From NCBI GenBank assembly GCA_027919835.1, contig JANVFP010000028.1, positions 310,001 to 374,000 on the forward strand: a DNA stretch of 64,000 bases, written 5' to 3'. This DNA comes from Lentinula raphanica (taxonomy: Eukaryota > Basidiomycota > Agaricomycetes > Agaricales > Omphalotaceae). Made by a program: the position numbers and the translations under genes. Of this stretch, positions 26,296 to 37,897 are shown one piece after another. Positions within the stretch are counted from its first letter, which is position 1. Every line of letters starts with the position of its first letter. The notes below the pieces were generated by a model that ran no database searches, was not told the origin of the DNA, and saw only the letters and a list, made by a program, of their open reading frames with translations.

Positions 26296-27279
26296 TCAAT
26301 TATTTCCCAAACGTTGCCCGGACCCCCATCGATAACCATGTGTCGTCTGTGCGTTCTCTTCTGCTCTCGGTCTCGGAGGAACCACATGGACTCCACCACC
26401 GGTCCCTCTCATCGAGCCCGCATTCGAACCGGACCCACTCGACTCCCCGAACCACCTTGCCAGCCATCTGGGCGCACGACCATACTCGGCCATAGGCCCT
26501 GCTCTCGCTCCTGGCTCACTTCCAAAGACACCCCACCACCATAGATGGCCGATGACGGCACCAGGAAGCGCGGTCGCTGCTGCTCCCGGTCCGCCATTGA
26601 GCAGGTCCATACCGAGTAAGGCGAATGGGAAGTATTTCACGGGGATGGTTATGAGACCGTATAGAGATGTCTGAGCGCCTGGAGGTGCGAGTTGGGAGGA
26701 AAGGTAGACGAGACAGAGGAGTAGAGGGCGGAAGAAAACAGTAGAGGAAAGAGGAAAGGAAGTTGCCTGTTCTCTGTGATTAGGATGGAAGCTGGGAAGA
26801 AGTGATTAAATCGCGCACAATGATTGCACCGCAAGCGACGGTCAGTTGGAATGCGAAATCGGATGATTTTCGAAGAAAAGGTCCGGATTCGAGCTCGTTG
26901 CCTGTTCGACTGATTGTAGACAAAGACAGATAGTAGCATTTAGAGGACAACCGGAATGAAGTATGTATGAGCAGACGTACTAGAGCATAATAATCTCGAA
27001 AATGAAGCTAAGTCCTCCACCTAACGTTTGAACATATTGTACTCAGTATTATATTCTGGCGCTGAGTGCTGAAGCTGAAGACTCACTTCCAAGGAAGAAA
27101 CTGGACCACAATCGCCACACCTCGAAACCTCGTGCACCGAATACCAATGAATGATGGTACAACACTTTGTACGGGTTCACCAGGTGCATTAGCACTGATC
27201 CCGTAACTGAGATAAGGGAGATGGATAGAAAGCGTGTCACAGGTGGTATTTTCTTGATTTCTGCTACGAATGCGTCCAT
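26296..27279 (-). CDS. DER1: Derlin (ER-associated degradation channel)
   Basis: Derlins are rhomboid-like pseudoproteases of the ER membrane that help retrotranslocate misfolded proteins. Exon 1 (27279-27087) encodes MDAFVAEIKKIPPVTRFLS, FEVWRLWSSFFLG. Later exons give GGLSFIFEIIMLYRTGNELE, SDFAFQLTVACGAIIATSFP, STVFFRPLLLCLVYLSSQLA, the PPGAQTSLYGLITIPVKYFP block and PGAVIGHLWWWGV. Three to four introns; about 265 aa. The WR motif of rhomboid-fold proteins is seen in VWRLW. The soluble tail (about 80 residues) is rich in Gly, Arg and Pro, ending at TGA 26298-26296. Multiple membrane helices match the family. The ATG at 27279 is the only start in frame with the conserved N-terminus. Confidence 0.92.
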
Positions 27280-27681
27280 GTTTTGTAGATTTCGAATGTG
27301 ATGACAGATGTATTCTTTGCTACTAGATGCTCGCGAAGGACTGGAGAGGATCAAATGTTTGAGTAACTGTGTTGATGTATCGCGTGAGTTTGTAAGATGC
27401 GAGTTGAGGGATGGTAAGAGCGATGATGAATGGCTTGTTCGAGTCTAAATACAACGATGAGATGGTGGTCGAAGAAAGAGCAGAGCACGTTGATGTCAGT
27501 GACGTGTTCCAATTCGTGTCCTCTACGCGTACGGAAGCCGGCCCGCTATTTCGTCAGCGCCAATCTTACCATGGGCGCCTAAATCTAACCTTTTCCAATC
27601 GCGCGCAAGAAATCTTCTCCCTTCGTCTTTGAACTTTTGCAAAATAGCTATCCTGAGGCTTCCACACCAGCATCTACTAAA
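27280..27681. promoter_or_regulatory. Divergent promoter region: Derlin / orotate phosphoribosyltransferase
   Basis: A 402-bp gap between divergent start codons. The stretch holds no convincing TATA box and must contain the regulatory sequences of both genes. Confidence 0.45.
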
Positions 27682-28594
27682 ATGTCTTCCGACCCTTCTT
27701 CTGCGGAATCCTCCCAACCTTCTCCACTGAAGTCATACCAAATAGACCTCATCGACAAGGCAATGTCTTGCGAAGCCCTCAAATTTGGTTCATTCACTCT
27801 GAAATCTGGCCGGTACGTGTTATTGTTCCTGTAGATTCTACGCTGCTGTGCATGTAGAGAAGCGATCGTTTCTTGTCATCGCTTCATCGTCTTTCGTTCT
27901 CTTCTGACCTTATTCATTCACTTACTTTGACACTTCATCTGACCTCCGTGATAGAATCTCCCCGTACTTCTTCAACGCTGGCTTGCTCAGCACAGGCCCT
28001 ATCCTCTCTATCCTCTCCGAAGCCTTTGCCGCAACGATCGTTGCCGCCCAACAACCATCCTCCTCAAATCCAGACGATAGTACCCCTATACCACCTTTCG
28101 ATGTCCTCTTTGGACCAGCGTACAAAGGTATCGCTTTCGCTGCCATAACTGCTCTCGTCCTCCACACAGTCCATCGTGACACCTCAAATATCATCTCATC
28201 CAATCCCGAAACCGGAATCGGCTTTGCCTACAACCGCAAAGAGATTAAATCCCATGGCGAAGGTGGATCGCTCGTTGGGAGTTCAGTATCGAACAAGAAA
28301 GTCGTCATCTTGGACGATGTGATGACTGCGGGAACGGCTGTACGAGAGGCTATTGATATTGTCAGAAAGGAAGGAGGTGAGGTAGTAGGTGTCATCCAAC
28401 TTTTGGATCGCGAGGAGGTTGGGAAAGATGGAGCGAGTAGCACGGTTCATGAAGTCGAAGGAATCATTGGAAAGGGAAGAGTCAAGTCGATACTGAGGAT
28501 GCGTGATCTTATAGCGTGGTTGAAAAGCAAAGGAATGCAGAAAGAGTTGGAAGATATGGAAGAGTACAGAAGCAAGTATGGGCTAAAGGACTAA
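27682..28594 (+). CDS. URA5: Orotate phosphoribosyltransferase
   Basis: Joins orotate and PRPP to make OMP in de novo pyrimidine synthesis. Two exons, 27682-27812 and 27955-28594, separated by one 142-bp intron, encode 256 aa. The N-terminus KSYQIDLIDKAMSCEALKFG and TLKSGRISPYFFNAGLL are classic. The substrate loop follows in FDVLFGPAYKGIAFA, then GIGFAYNRKEIKSHGEGGSL and the PRPP-binding motif VVILDDVMTAGTA. Length is slightly over the family's usual size because of an insert at QQPSSSNPDDSTPIPP. Start is the ATG directly before the conserved N-terminus. Together with the CTP synthase about 22 kb upstream it covers another step of the same pathway, though linkage may be chance. Confidence 0.95.
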
Positions 28595-28821
28595 GTCCAG
28601 AGTTTACAGTTCAAACATTCACATCCAGAGTCGAGTCGTAGATGGAATAGAAACTCGACAATGACTATCTATTAATATTGCTCATCATTTCTAAAGTACT
28701 GCCCTTGCAGACTGCGAGTCGTTCTAATCACAATGATACATTCAACAGTGGTTCATAATATACTACGATACAATACTTGATCGCTAAACATCTGCTTGTA
28801 CAATTCATGTAATACGTTCGA

Positions 28822-31800
28822 TCAGTGCAGAATATCTGACCGACACAAAGGACAACTCGATGAATGACTTGAATTGAACCACTGTTTCTCGCCATGAGCA
28901 TTTTGCATATATAATACTGGACAATATGATAGCGCACCTTGTATAGACACCCAGCATGGAAACGATTCTTGCAGGTGTTGCAGGGTTTCTTGGGTAGCAA
29001 ACCATCGTTGACATTGATCAGTCTGAAATACAACGTTACACAACCATTCTCGAAGTCAATTGAAGTTGGAAAAAAGAACATCACGCACGAATAACAGATC
29101 GCACACTCGACCTGACCTTCGAAATGCCCCGCTACATTCTTCTTAAACAGTGCCAGACCATCAACGATTCGCCCATTCTGGAAAAAACAACAACGCAAGC
29201 AATCAGCCAAAACAAAACTCGATCAGTGAACCAACCACCATCCAAAAAACTAACCTGCGCCCAAATAGTCTGCTGAACACCCAAAATCCACGCCCGCCAC
29301 CTATTATCATCCACCCCCACCTTCTTCGTATCTCTAATCTCAATCCGATGCAACGGCCAATCACCCGGAATCCTCAACCGTATCTCGAGCTGTTGATCAT
29401 CCACCGAATACGTCGCCGTCACCTCATTCACCGCGCCCGACGCGACTTTGACCGAGAGTGGATTCTCGTCCGAGGCAAATTCTGATTGGGCTTCGGGGCT
29501 TTTGACGTGGTTGAGTTCGGTCCGGATGAGGACTGGGGAAAAGTGCGATTGGGTGTAGGAGGCGATAGTGGATGAGAGTTGGCGGTCCCGGCAGTTGGTG
29601 AGCCAGTTGTGGATGAGGGAAGGAACGGTGAGGAGAGCGCGGTAATAGAGGTGTGCGGCGAGGGTTTGGAGTCCGGATGAGGAGCCTGCTTCGTAGACTG
29701 CGTATGCACAAGATTTGAATCTAGTAATTTCTCAAGGAGAGATGGGACATACGCTGCACATAAAATTCGTCCACACCCCACATATCCAGTTTGTAGGCCT
29801 TGACTATCCCACGATCCAAGGAAAGAAGGCTGAAGATACTCGGAATGAAATGTTCTTCGATGATACCGGAGTTGCGAATTTGTTCAATGTAATTCATCCG
29901 GACTTTCATTGACTATTGCCATAAGTTCAACGAAGGAACGGAATAGAAAGAGGTCAAGAACGTACCGTGTCCGAGAATGAATCGAAGAGGAGCATCCATC
30001 CCAGCAGGTACACGAATATTTCCTGTGAGAACATTTTAGGAAGATTGTTCGTCTTACAGATACATGTATAAAACACTAACGTGTTCACGACCACCGTCAG
30101 TGAGACTTGTATCGTCCGCATCGATATCCAGATTCAACGACTGTTGCAACAAGACCATCAACTCTTTCGGCAGCTGAGCTTTGAACTTGCCCTCTGTGTC
30201 CAGGCCGGCTTCTAACACGAAATGCTCCGTGCGCTTTTTGGCAGCTTTGTGAAGGATTTGATACGCGATTTGAGCGTGATGAATTGGAGATGCGAGAGAT
30301 GTCAACGAAGAAGATGAATAGGAGTGAGGAAAGGGAAGAGAAGACACGCTGTCAGCGTCAAAGGAGGTGCTCGATGAGAGCAAATGGCACATCTGTAATG
30401 CGATCAATACAGATATATGGCTTGAACATCGGGGTTACTCACTTTGGGAAACAATTCATGATCAATCAGTTCATCTGGAAGATGAGTCGCCACCAACTCC
30501 AGCACGAGCTCCTGACAAACGCTCCCGGGGACCGAGCGCAGCTCCTTAATCGTTGTGATTCCATCTTCGCTTGCTACTGCATCACTTTCCTCCTCTGTGG
30601 GATCCCCCTTGTCTAGTATCATATCCCTTATACCGGTCATGATACCAGTCTTCCTTTCATTCCACTCTGCTCTTAAAGACTTATTAGTTGCTGAAAGGTC
30701 CTGGATGAGACCTATCAGGCGAAGAGTCCGAGCTAGTGTGAGCAGTTGAAGGGGAGAGGCAGGAGATGAGGGAGAGACTTTGACAAACTTGAAATCGCAG
30801 TTCTACAAACAAAAAAAGGATTAGGAAAAGCGTAGGGAAAGAAAACCACATCAGCATACCTCAATGTTATTTTCAAGGACATCAAAGATGAACTGCCAGT
30901 GCCCTCCCGAAACATTTTGCAAGATTGGGGCGAGGTGGAAGAACGCCAGAGTCATGACGCTTTCGAGCTCTTCCATCCCATCTTCGGTTCCCTCATCACT
31001 CTCTTCGCCATCACCCCCATCTTCTCCCTCAACCCATTTTTGACAAGCTTTGATGACATTCACCGCCCTCTGCACTGGCAAAAACTCCACTTCACTTTCT
31101 ACATCTGGCGCTGTTCCTAGGACTAATGTCAACAGAATTCGAAGGCCATCCGAAGTTGCCCGCGAAGAAGGGACACCGAGGAGAGAAGAAGCGAGTTCGT
31201 TGCGGTAGCGGTCAAGACGAGGAGCTGGAGTAGAGGCAGGTAGATTGCCCACAAGCGTCGACATGATTGTGATTCCCGTTAGAGGCGCCCGTGCGGACTC
31301 TCCTTTGACCGGTTCAGAAATTCTTCTAGCGTAGTTGAGCCATGAATTAAACTCTTCTTCTGAGATTCCAGTGCTGCTAGCACTGCCCAGGCCAGCTTGG
31401 AACAAGCGGGATAGAACTTCCCTCACAACGCAACAGTCACGGTAGCAATCCGTCCTGACTGCAGAACGAATAACAGAGAGCGTGAAGGCACCAACAGCTG
31501 GAAGTTTTGAGAAGGATGCATCAACGGGTGCAGAAAGCATACGACAAAGGTCTTTCCTCCATTCTTTGCTTCCTTTAGCACTTTCAGCTGATTCCACAGA
31601 CGCGAAGGTATAGGCTACGATTTGGTGCACCTTTCCAATGATTTCCTTACATCGACGTAAAAGCCCAGGTCGAGCCGTTCCAAGATGGAACAGAGGATTT
31701 CCCACTTTGACATTTGAGGAATCCGAGACCGCAACCACTTCCTCCGCATACACACTTAATGCAAAGAGGTGCCGAAGTACCCACCATGAGTTGGAGTCAT

Positions 31801-34800
31801 CAAGGAGGAGACCTCGTGTCATTCCAAGGTCATCAGAGACAATGCGGAGGAGGGCGAGTGCATATCTGGCGTAAGCCCGACTGCTGTTGATATCTGGAGT
31901 TGCTACAAAAGACGAAGGAAATAATGAAGCCACTCCGGCTAGTTCATCGACTACGCCTAAGCTTCGATGTATCGGCAAACGACTCAACGTGTCTAATAGG
32001 GCGTCTAGTGAGGATTGCGAAGGTAGAAGAGTATCGATAGAGTTTGACGAAGGAACATGATCTTTTAAAGCCTTGGATATGAAGGTATTACGAAGAGTAT
32101 CGTACATTGCGACGACATCTTCAGGAGTGCACGAATAGAGATACCCTGTATTCGTACTTGAAAGGAGGGTTTGTAGACTTTTGGTTATGGATGTCGTGAC
32201 ACCTGAAACCAGTTCTGGTTGCGCTTCGCCCTGAACTTCCCCGTCGTGACTATCGAGGAACTGTATGGACGAATCCAAAATGCGCCGAGCCTTGGCACAG
32301 AGCTCATCACGACTACGTGAAATAGTGTCGTCCGTTCTGGATGTTGAATGTTCTTGGAAATGAAGTGAGCCCCGGGGCAGAGCATGAGCCAAGAGGAAAA
32401 CATTGGGAATGATGAAGAGTGAAGGAGAGTGCCGCGTAAGGACTGTGGATGACGATGAGGCTTCCGGTGAGTCCATGTCGGGAAGAATGTGAGGTAAACC
32501 CAATATGACCTCCGTTAGTACTAGCAGTCGGTCAATGTTGTCCAATATCCCAGAGACTTCTACTTCCTCCTTGTCCCGTGAAATATTTTCAACTTCTGAA
32601 CCGATACCTAGTAGGCCCTCCACACTGGTTTTGAATCGAAAAACAAGCGTCTCGATAAGGTTCACAAGACTCGCGGGAGGCAACAAGGGATGTGAGATAT
32701 CTTCCGTTATATTTCCGTGAGTGAGGAGCAATATGTCACGAACGACGTTGAAGGTCGAGGCAGAGATACTGGAGTATGTGGCTCTTTCCTGTGCCAAACC
32801 CATAATCATTCCATCCAGTCCGCTGGTGACTGGTTTCAACCGGGAAACAACCTCTAATCCGCCGGGTCTGGACTTGACCACGTTGAGCAGAGATATCAAG
32901 CGGCTGATGATTTCCAGTTCAGAGAGCGAATGTGACTGTTCAACGACTTGCTCCAACAACGCCAACCACAGTAAGGTGATTTGTGACGAATTGGTAGGTG
33001 TCGTACGTGATTCGCGACAGAGCAGATATGTCGCTAACAATTCTAGACCTTCCTTTCCGTCCATATGGTTTTGAGTCCCTTCATTGCTCTCTCCAGACGG
33101 ACGTAATAGGAGTAGTTTGAGGGCGTTCTGAACCAAGAGTGTGTCTATGCGGGTTATCACGTTATATTCACTGATCTCATCGGATGAACCGAAGATATGA
33201 ATGAGTTTGGTGAGGAGTGTTAAGCCTTCGAAACCTGGACCAGGTCCAAGGAGACTCCGTTCACACCCATCTAGTGCTATGGCAAACACATCCTCTAGCA
33301 GCTGACGTGCATCGGAACTTGGCGGGTCCCAAGTTTGAAAATCCGAGTTCAACGCTTTGAGTAGGTCCGATAGGTGAGATGCAAGCTCGACGACTGTGCG
33401 AGAGGATACGACGGAGCTACTAACAACGTCACTAGCGCGATCTCGAGTAAGCTGGGATACGGTCTGCCACGCAGCATCATAGAGTTCTTCTTCTGAAGAT
33501 ATTCCGCGAAGTCCACGTAGAGCTCGGGCCAAGGCTGCACCGAGAACGCCACCAGACACCTTGAGCGCACGCGTCTTCGTGACCAACTCTGAGCCAGCAG
33601 GACCGACGACTTCCTCCCAGACGCGCTTGAACTGCGTTTGAATGAGTGTAATCAACCCAGGTGTATCCACGATCGCCTCCGGGCTGATAGTTTGTGATTG
33701 AGAAGTGGTCCTCCTAGTCAAAAACACCAAGCATTCGAGTAGGGCCTCGATGAATGCTTTTGATGCTTTGTCGGCTCCCGGTCCTGAGAACATACGATTT
33801 GGAGTGGCGGTGGTAGATTCGACGGCGATCCAAAGTGAAGAAAATAGGTCGCTGAAAGGTACAGAGTGTGTTTCTGAGGAATATGAGGCTAGCATGATGT
33901 TTGAAGGGATAGTAGATAGGACCACCATAACAGCAGGGTACGCTTGGACAGGCGAGCCATTACATCCACGTGAGAGGAATGATAGAAAGTATTCGTATGC
34001 CCGTGAGGTTGACCTCCCACCGACATCCCCGTCTTCATCATCAGAACGCTCGGATTCAGAGCCAGAGCTAGATTCGGAATCTGAATCTGATCCACCTTCT
34101 ACGTCCTTAGCAGGTTCGAGAGCATTCCTGTGAGTATGATCCATTTCCCACTGCCATGAGTCAGGATGATCTACGAGGCGAAAGGTGAAATCATTGGGGT
34201 TTACTGAAGATTGTGCGGGGGATACAGAGCGTACCTTTCAAAAACCTCAACAATGGTTGCCACATCACACCTTGTACACCAGCATCCTGTTCATTCCATG
34301 CACTATGGAATATCGGGGAGCTGAGTATACGCAAAAATCTCGATATTGATGCGGTATCTTTTACAAGACCTAGCCCGCCGTTGACGGTTCCTACAAGTCG
34401 CCACGCAGCCTTCCGAACCGCGGGCTGCTCGAACCCAAAGGATTGAGGATCGGAACTGGATAATGAAGACCAAAGTCTAGCATCACCCAAGCTATCCGAG
34501 ATTGCGGTTGTGAATGTATCGGAAGAGGTGCAGTTTGATAGAAACAAGGTCAATGAACCCAGACCACCAACGCGTATCCGGGCGTCACGGTCAGTCTCTG
34601 TTTCTAGAGTGTCTGGTTGAGATTCATCAGGACTTTGTGGTTGATATGTTTCGGAAGAGACTCGGATAGCAGGAGTATGTTTTGTCTTCGTTGGGGTGGC
34701 CTTCCCTTTAACGCTTTTCTGGACCGTTTGCTGCTTGTCTTTACGAGAGGGAGCATTGGTAGATACAGGCGGTGGAGGGGGCACAGGATAAAGATACGCG

Positions 34801-35596
34801 TATAGACCACCAGGATCAAGAATCGCACGTTGCGCATAACTTGAAATCTGCTGCCCGAACGACAGGGAAGATCCAAAGAACCTGCGCCAGCTTTCTGCAG
34901 CGACATTGGCGACGACTGGATCTATATCGTACGTGGCCAAAGCCCAGGTGCCTATCGCGTCTGCCGATTCCTGGCTACTTGAATCTAATTGAAGCCTCAA
35001 TTGGTCTGATACCGCGGAGATGCTGACGAACGACCGATGTACATTCGCTGCTGCGAGGCGTATCCGCCTTGAGGAGTGTAACAGAAGTTGTGGAAGATGA
35101 GATAGCTGGGAGAGCGAATGCTTAGCGACAAAGGTGTATAACGGTACGTGCAGTTGCTCACCCAGACAGGGAGCATATCTATCAAAATCTGCTCTTGCCT
35201 CTCTTTGCCTTCCGCTCTGACAGTATTCACCCATCCAGCATCCAACTCATCCAACGCCTTTTCCCTGGTTTTGACAGCTTTCTTGCCCAGATTCCTCAAA
35301 ACAATCACCAGTTCTGCGGGAAGGACATACGCTAAGCCCGTCGAATCCAAAGGATCTGGTTTGATCGGCAAGGGTTTCGTAGGAGCCACATAAGCCTTCT
35401 GTCGTTGTTGCTTTTCCAACTCCTTCAACTCTTTCTTGCTGAGTTTCTGTTTCTTGTTGACTCCGCCACCATCTTTTCTCTTTTTGTTGCTTTTTGGAGG
35501 ACCGTCAGCTTTAGTCTTCGGTGTGGTTAAGCCAGACTCGTTTGGATTATGAGATGAAGGTGAAGACTGTCCTGCTTTTTTCAGGGCTTTTGGCAT
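28822..35596 (-). CDS. LTN1: Listerin E3 ubiquitin ligase (ribosome quality control)
   Basis: A giant HEAT/ARM-repeat protein that ubiquitinates nascent chains stuck on 60S subunits. Exon 1 (35596-35162) starts MPKALKKAGQSS and has the lysine-rich stretch NKKQKLSKKELKELEKQQRQ and the conserved LPAELVIVLRNLGKKAVKTR. Exon 2 (from 35105) continues LSHLPQLLLHSSRRIRLAAA; after LLRFLK the frame crosses an intron to DHPDSWQWEMDHTHRNALEP. A very long exon (about 1,100 codons, to 30851) forms the repeat region and has an acidic Ser/Asp/Glu run at about 34010-34090. Several short exons follow, with RWRAWILGVQQTIWAQ and NGRIVDGLALFKKNVAGHFE just before the RING. The C-terminal RING-variant is split by introns: VECAICYS, then CNTCKNRFHAGCLYK and WFNSSHSSSCPLCRSDIL. 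Length of about 2,000 aa is at the long end of the family. It lies 162 bp from the transposon mosaic. Confidence 0.95.
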
Positions 35597-35758
35597 TTAC
35601 CAATATGTAGTCGAAGATGAGTTGTGTCATCGTTTGACTCGATCATCATCAAGGAATAATATCAGCAAACCACGTGGGGTTTTCTCGGGAAACAGGCGCT
35701 CAACTGGGCGTTTATGAGATTTCCTCTTCAACCTTCTTCGACTCTCGGGAATGCTAGT
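35597..35758. other. Promoter of Listerin up to the transposon border
   Basis: Only 162 bp of unique sequence separate the LTN1 start codon from the CACTAGAGG terminus, so the mosaic inserted in or near its promoter. The last three bases (agt, 35756-35758) are the left target duplication. Confidence 0.6.
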
Positions 35759-35902
35759 CACTAGAGGCGGCCAATTTTATTACGGCCCGTAATTTCTGGG
35801 CAACAGAGAGAATATGCTGAACGATAAATAGTAGAATTTACCTCTGAGATTCTTTGTCTTTATTCATATGATGAATTGAAAAAATCTTTTTGGGCATGGC
35901 AT

Positions 35903-36436
35903 TGTCACAGATTTCTCTCTATTCTCTACCTTAATCACTTATCTTATCTCCTATCTCTATCTTATCATATTATCAGTAGTAGTTTATCATTTGATCATCT
36001 CTGTGCCATACATATTTTCATTTGTACAACCAGTGATGGGACATGCTTGCTCTGCACCATATCTACATTACAACAGGTTGTCTTATGATGTAATAAGTGA
36101 AGCATCCACAGGATGACTTCATAGATGACTTCATAGATGACTTCACCATGAATCATCCACAGTCTCCACAGGATGACTTCATAGATGACTTCATGCATGA
36201 CTTCACCATGAATCATAGTGACTTCATAAATGACTTCATGTAGCTCCAACTATGACATGGACTATGATATCATTAGATAGTAGCTCCACTCTAGAGTAGT
36301 ATAAATACTCTCATGTATCTCTGGGATCCCCCAGATTCAAGAACATCTTTTATCCTCTTGTGATCAACTTGTGCTCATACTCTGTCACTATCCCCAACCT
36401 TTGCAACTACAACTAGGTGAGTTCTAAGTTGTGATA
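35903..36436 (+). repeat. 5' LTR of gypsy element
   Basis: 534 bp, matching the 3' LTR apart from one visible difference (ctctctatt versus ctctttatt near the start). It contains a run of 12-bp-type repeats (atgacttcatag; 36113-36240) and a TATA box, tataaata, at 36300-36307, followed by the likely transcript start. Confidence 0.95.
36300..36307 (+). promoter_or_regulatory. TATA box of the gypsy LTR promoter
   Basis: tataaata in the right third of the LTR, the expected U3/R border position. The same box is at 43322-43329 in the 3' LTR. Confidence 0.6.
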
Positions 36437-36461
36437 GTTTCTTGAATCTTGCTTCTTGTGT

Positions 36462-36536
36462 GTCTGTTGTTGCTGTCAAGGACAACAGACACTTCTTTTT
36501 CTTTCTTGCCTGTTGTTGCTGTCAAGGGCAACAGGC
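36462..36536 (+). repeat. Two related hairpins in the gypsy leader
   Basis: Hairpin 1 pairs gtctgttg (36462-36469) with caacagac (36483-36490). Hairpin 2 pairs gcctgttg (36508-36515) with caacaggc (36529-36536). Both have the loop core ttgctgtcaagg. The single stem difference is a compensated T-A to C-G change. Confidence 0.65.
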
Positions 36537-36895
36537 AGGGACCTTTTGCAGGTTGTGCAGTCTGACTTCTTGTCATGGCTGTGGGGGCATCACCACCTTG
36601 TTTGGTCCTTCTGGACTTTGAACACTGTTGCTGAAAGGGACAGTTGTTCTTGATTTGCCGGACCCTAGGCGTAAGGGGACTTGCTGTATTTTATTACAAC
36701 AAGACTGGTACCTTTGGGTAGGCCATGATCTGGTTCTTTTTGAACTGGAGTAGACGGCAAGCCAGCTCTTGGGCAAGAACCAGGGAGTGTGTAACACACT
36801 CTCATTTGCTACATGAGGACATGTAGAGATCCCCCCATCCATTTGACATCAAGATCATCAAGACTTACACACTGCATCTGGTTCCCTTTGTTTCT

Positions 36896-37801
36896 TTGTA
36901 CTTGTCTGCTGAAAAAGGGACAATGTACTTATGCCATTTCTGCCAGACAATGCCTTGCAAAATTATTCCCACTTTTCCCATGAAATATACTCCTTCCAAC
37001 CGTCGTAACCATGTGTCTGTCATGGCCATGGATAAATCGACAGGTCTTTGGGAACGAATCACCATTCCCAAGGACAAACGGAAGAAGTATGATCATGTTG
37101 GACGTCCTTGCTATACCAAAATCCCTGTCTACGCACCTGTGCGTACTCATAAACTCACTCTCCTCCAACGCCTCCAAATCTCGATCTCTCACAAGAAATA
37201 CCTCACTAAGCTCCGTAAACGTCATCTTAAATACGTCGAGCGAGAGCGCCTAATGAATAGGCTCCATGATCTGCCTTCTCAGGATCATGATACCTCTCCA
37301 ACCCATAAATTCTTTCCTGACCCTGTCTATGTTCCTCCTCCACCTATTCCCTCTGATCTCCACTTCCGACAAATTCCGACCCTTGCTCAACGCCTTGAAG
37401 AACCCTCTCAGCTCACTCCTCTTGATACTTATCCTAAACAGGATGCTGTCCTTAAGCGTATCAAGGAGTTTGAAGGTGTTCTGCAGGCTACCAAAATTCG
37501 TCTCGAGCCAGTTTTCAGGGAGTTAAACTCGGAAGAGTACAAGGAATATAATGGACAGGCTTTTAGAATTTCCAATCAGGATCGAAATTCTCTTTGGGGA
37601 TGGTATAATGATTTAGAGGATTTATATCAGGATCTAGATAAGAGGGGACACCAATTGAGTAACAAAAATTGGAGAGAGATAAAAGGGATATGTACCAAAA
37701 TTGGGAAAGTCAATTTTCAGAGTCTGTATACTAGGCTTCCTGAAATTTGCAAGGAGCTATTAGACCTGAATATTGTACTTCCTGATGCAGCCAAAGCATG
37801 A
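36896..37801 (+). CDS. Extra ORF upstream of gag in the gypsy element, unknown function
   Basis: An intact 301-codon frame between leader and gag. The N-terminus has a Cys/His group (CHFCQTMPC) that could bind metal. The centre is basic and possibly helical (LTLLQRLQISISHKKYLTKL, RKRHLKYVERERLMNRLHDL), followed by a proline-rich stretch (DPVYVPPPPIPSD) and a charged C-terminal part. I recognise no retroviral or cellular family. Translation may start at an inner ATG (36923 or 36950). It ends 96 bp before gag in the same frame, separated by a stop codon, which suggests either an own product or a leader protein of a Gag polyprotein. Confidence 0.6.
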   Translation: MYLSAEKGTMYLCHFCQTMPCKIIPTFPMKYTPSNRRNHVSVMAMDKSTGLWERITIPKDKRKKYDHVGRPCYTKIPVYAPVRTHKLTLLQRLQISISHKKYLTKLRKRHLKYVERERLMNRLHDLPSQDHDTSPTHKFFPDPVYVPPPPIPSDLHFRQIPTLAQRLEEPSQLTPLDTYPKQDAVLKRIKEFEGVLQATKIRLEPVFRELNSEEYKEYNGQAFRISNQDRNSLWGWYNDLEDLYQDLDKRGHQLSNKNWREIKGICTKIGKVNFQSLYTRLPEICKELLDLNIVLPDAAKA

Positions 37802-37897
37802 TAGTCTTATATAATCTGGCAAACATTTGTGTTTTTTCATATATTCATTTTTAATATTATGTCTGAAAAATAATCTGACTTCAAAACAACTAGAAAA

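Noticed and set aside
33705..34133. 142-codon plus-strand frame
   Set aside because: Antisense shadow of the LTN1 coding exon.
36110..36245. Short spaced repeats suggesting a CRISPR-like array
   Set aside because: The atgacttcatag units are contiguous and lie in an LTR, duplicated in the 3' LTR. The organism is eukaryotic.
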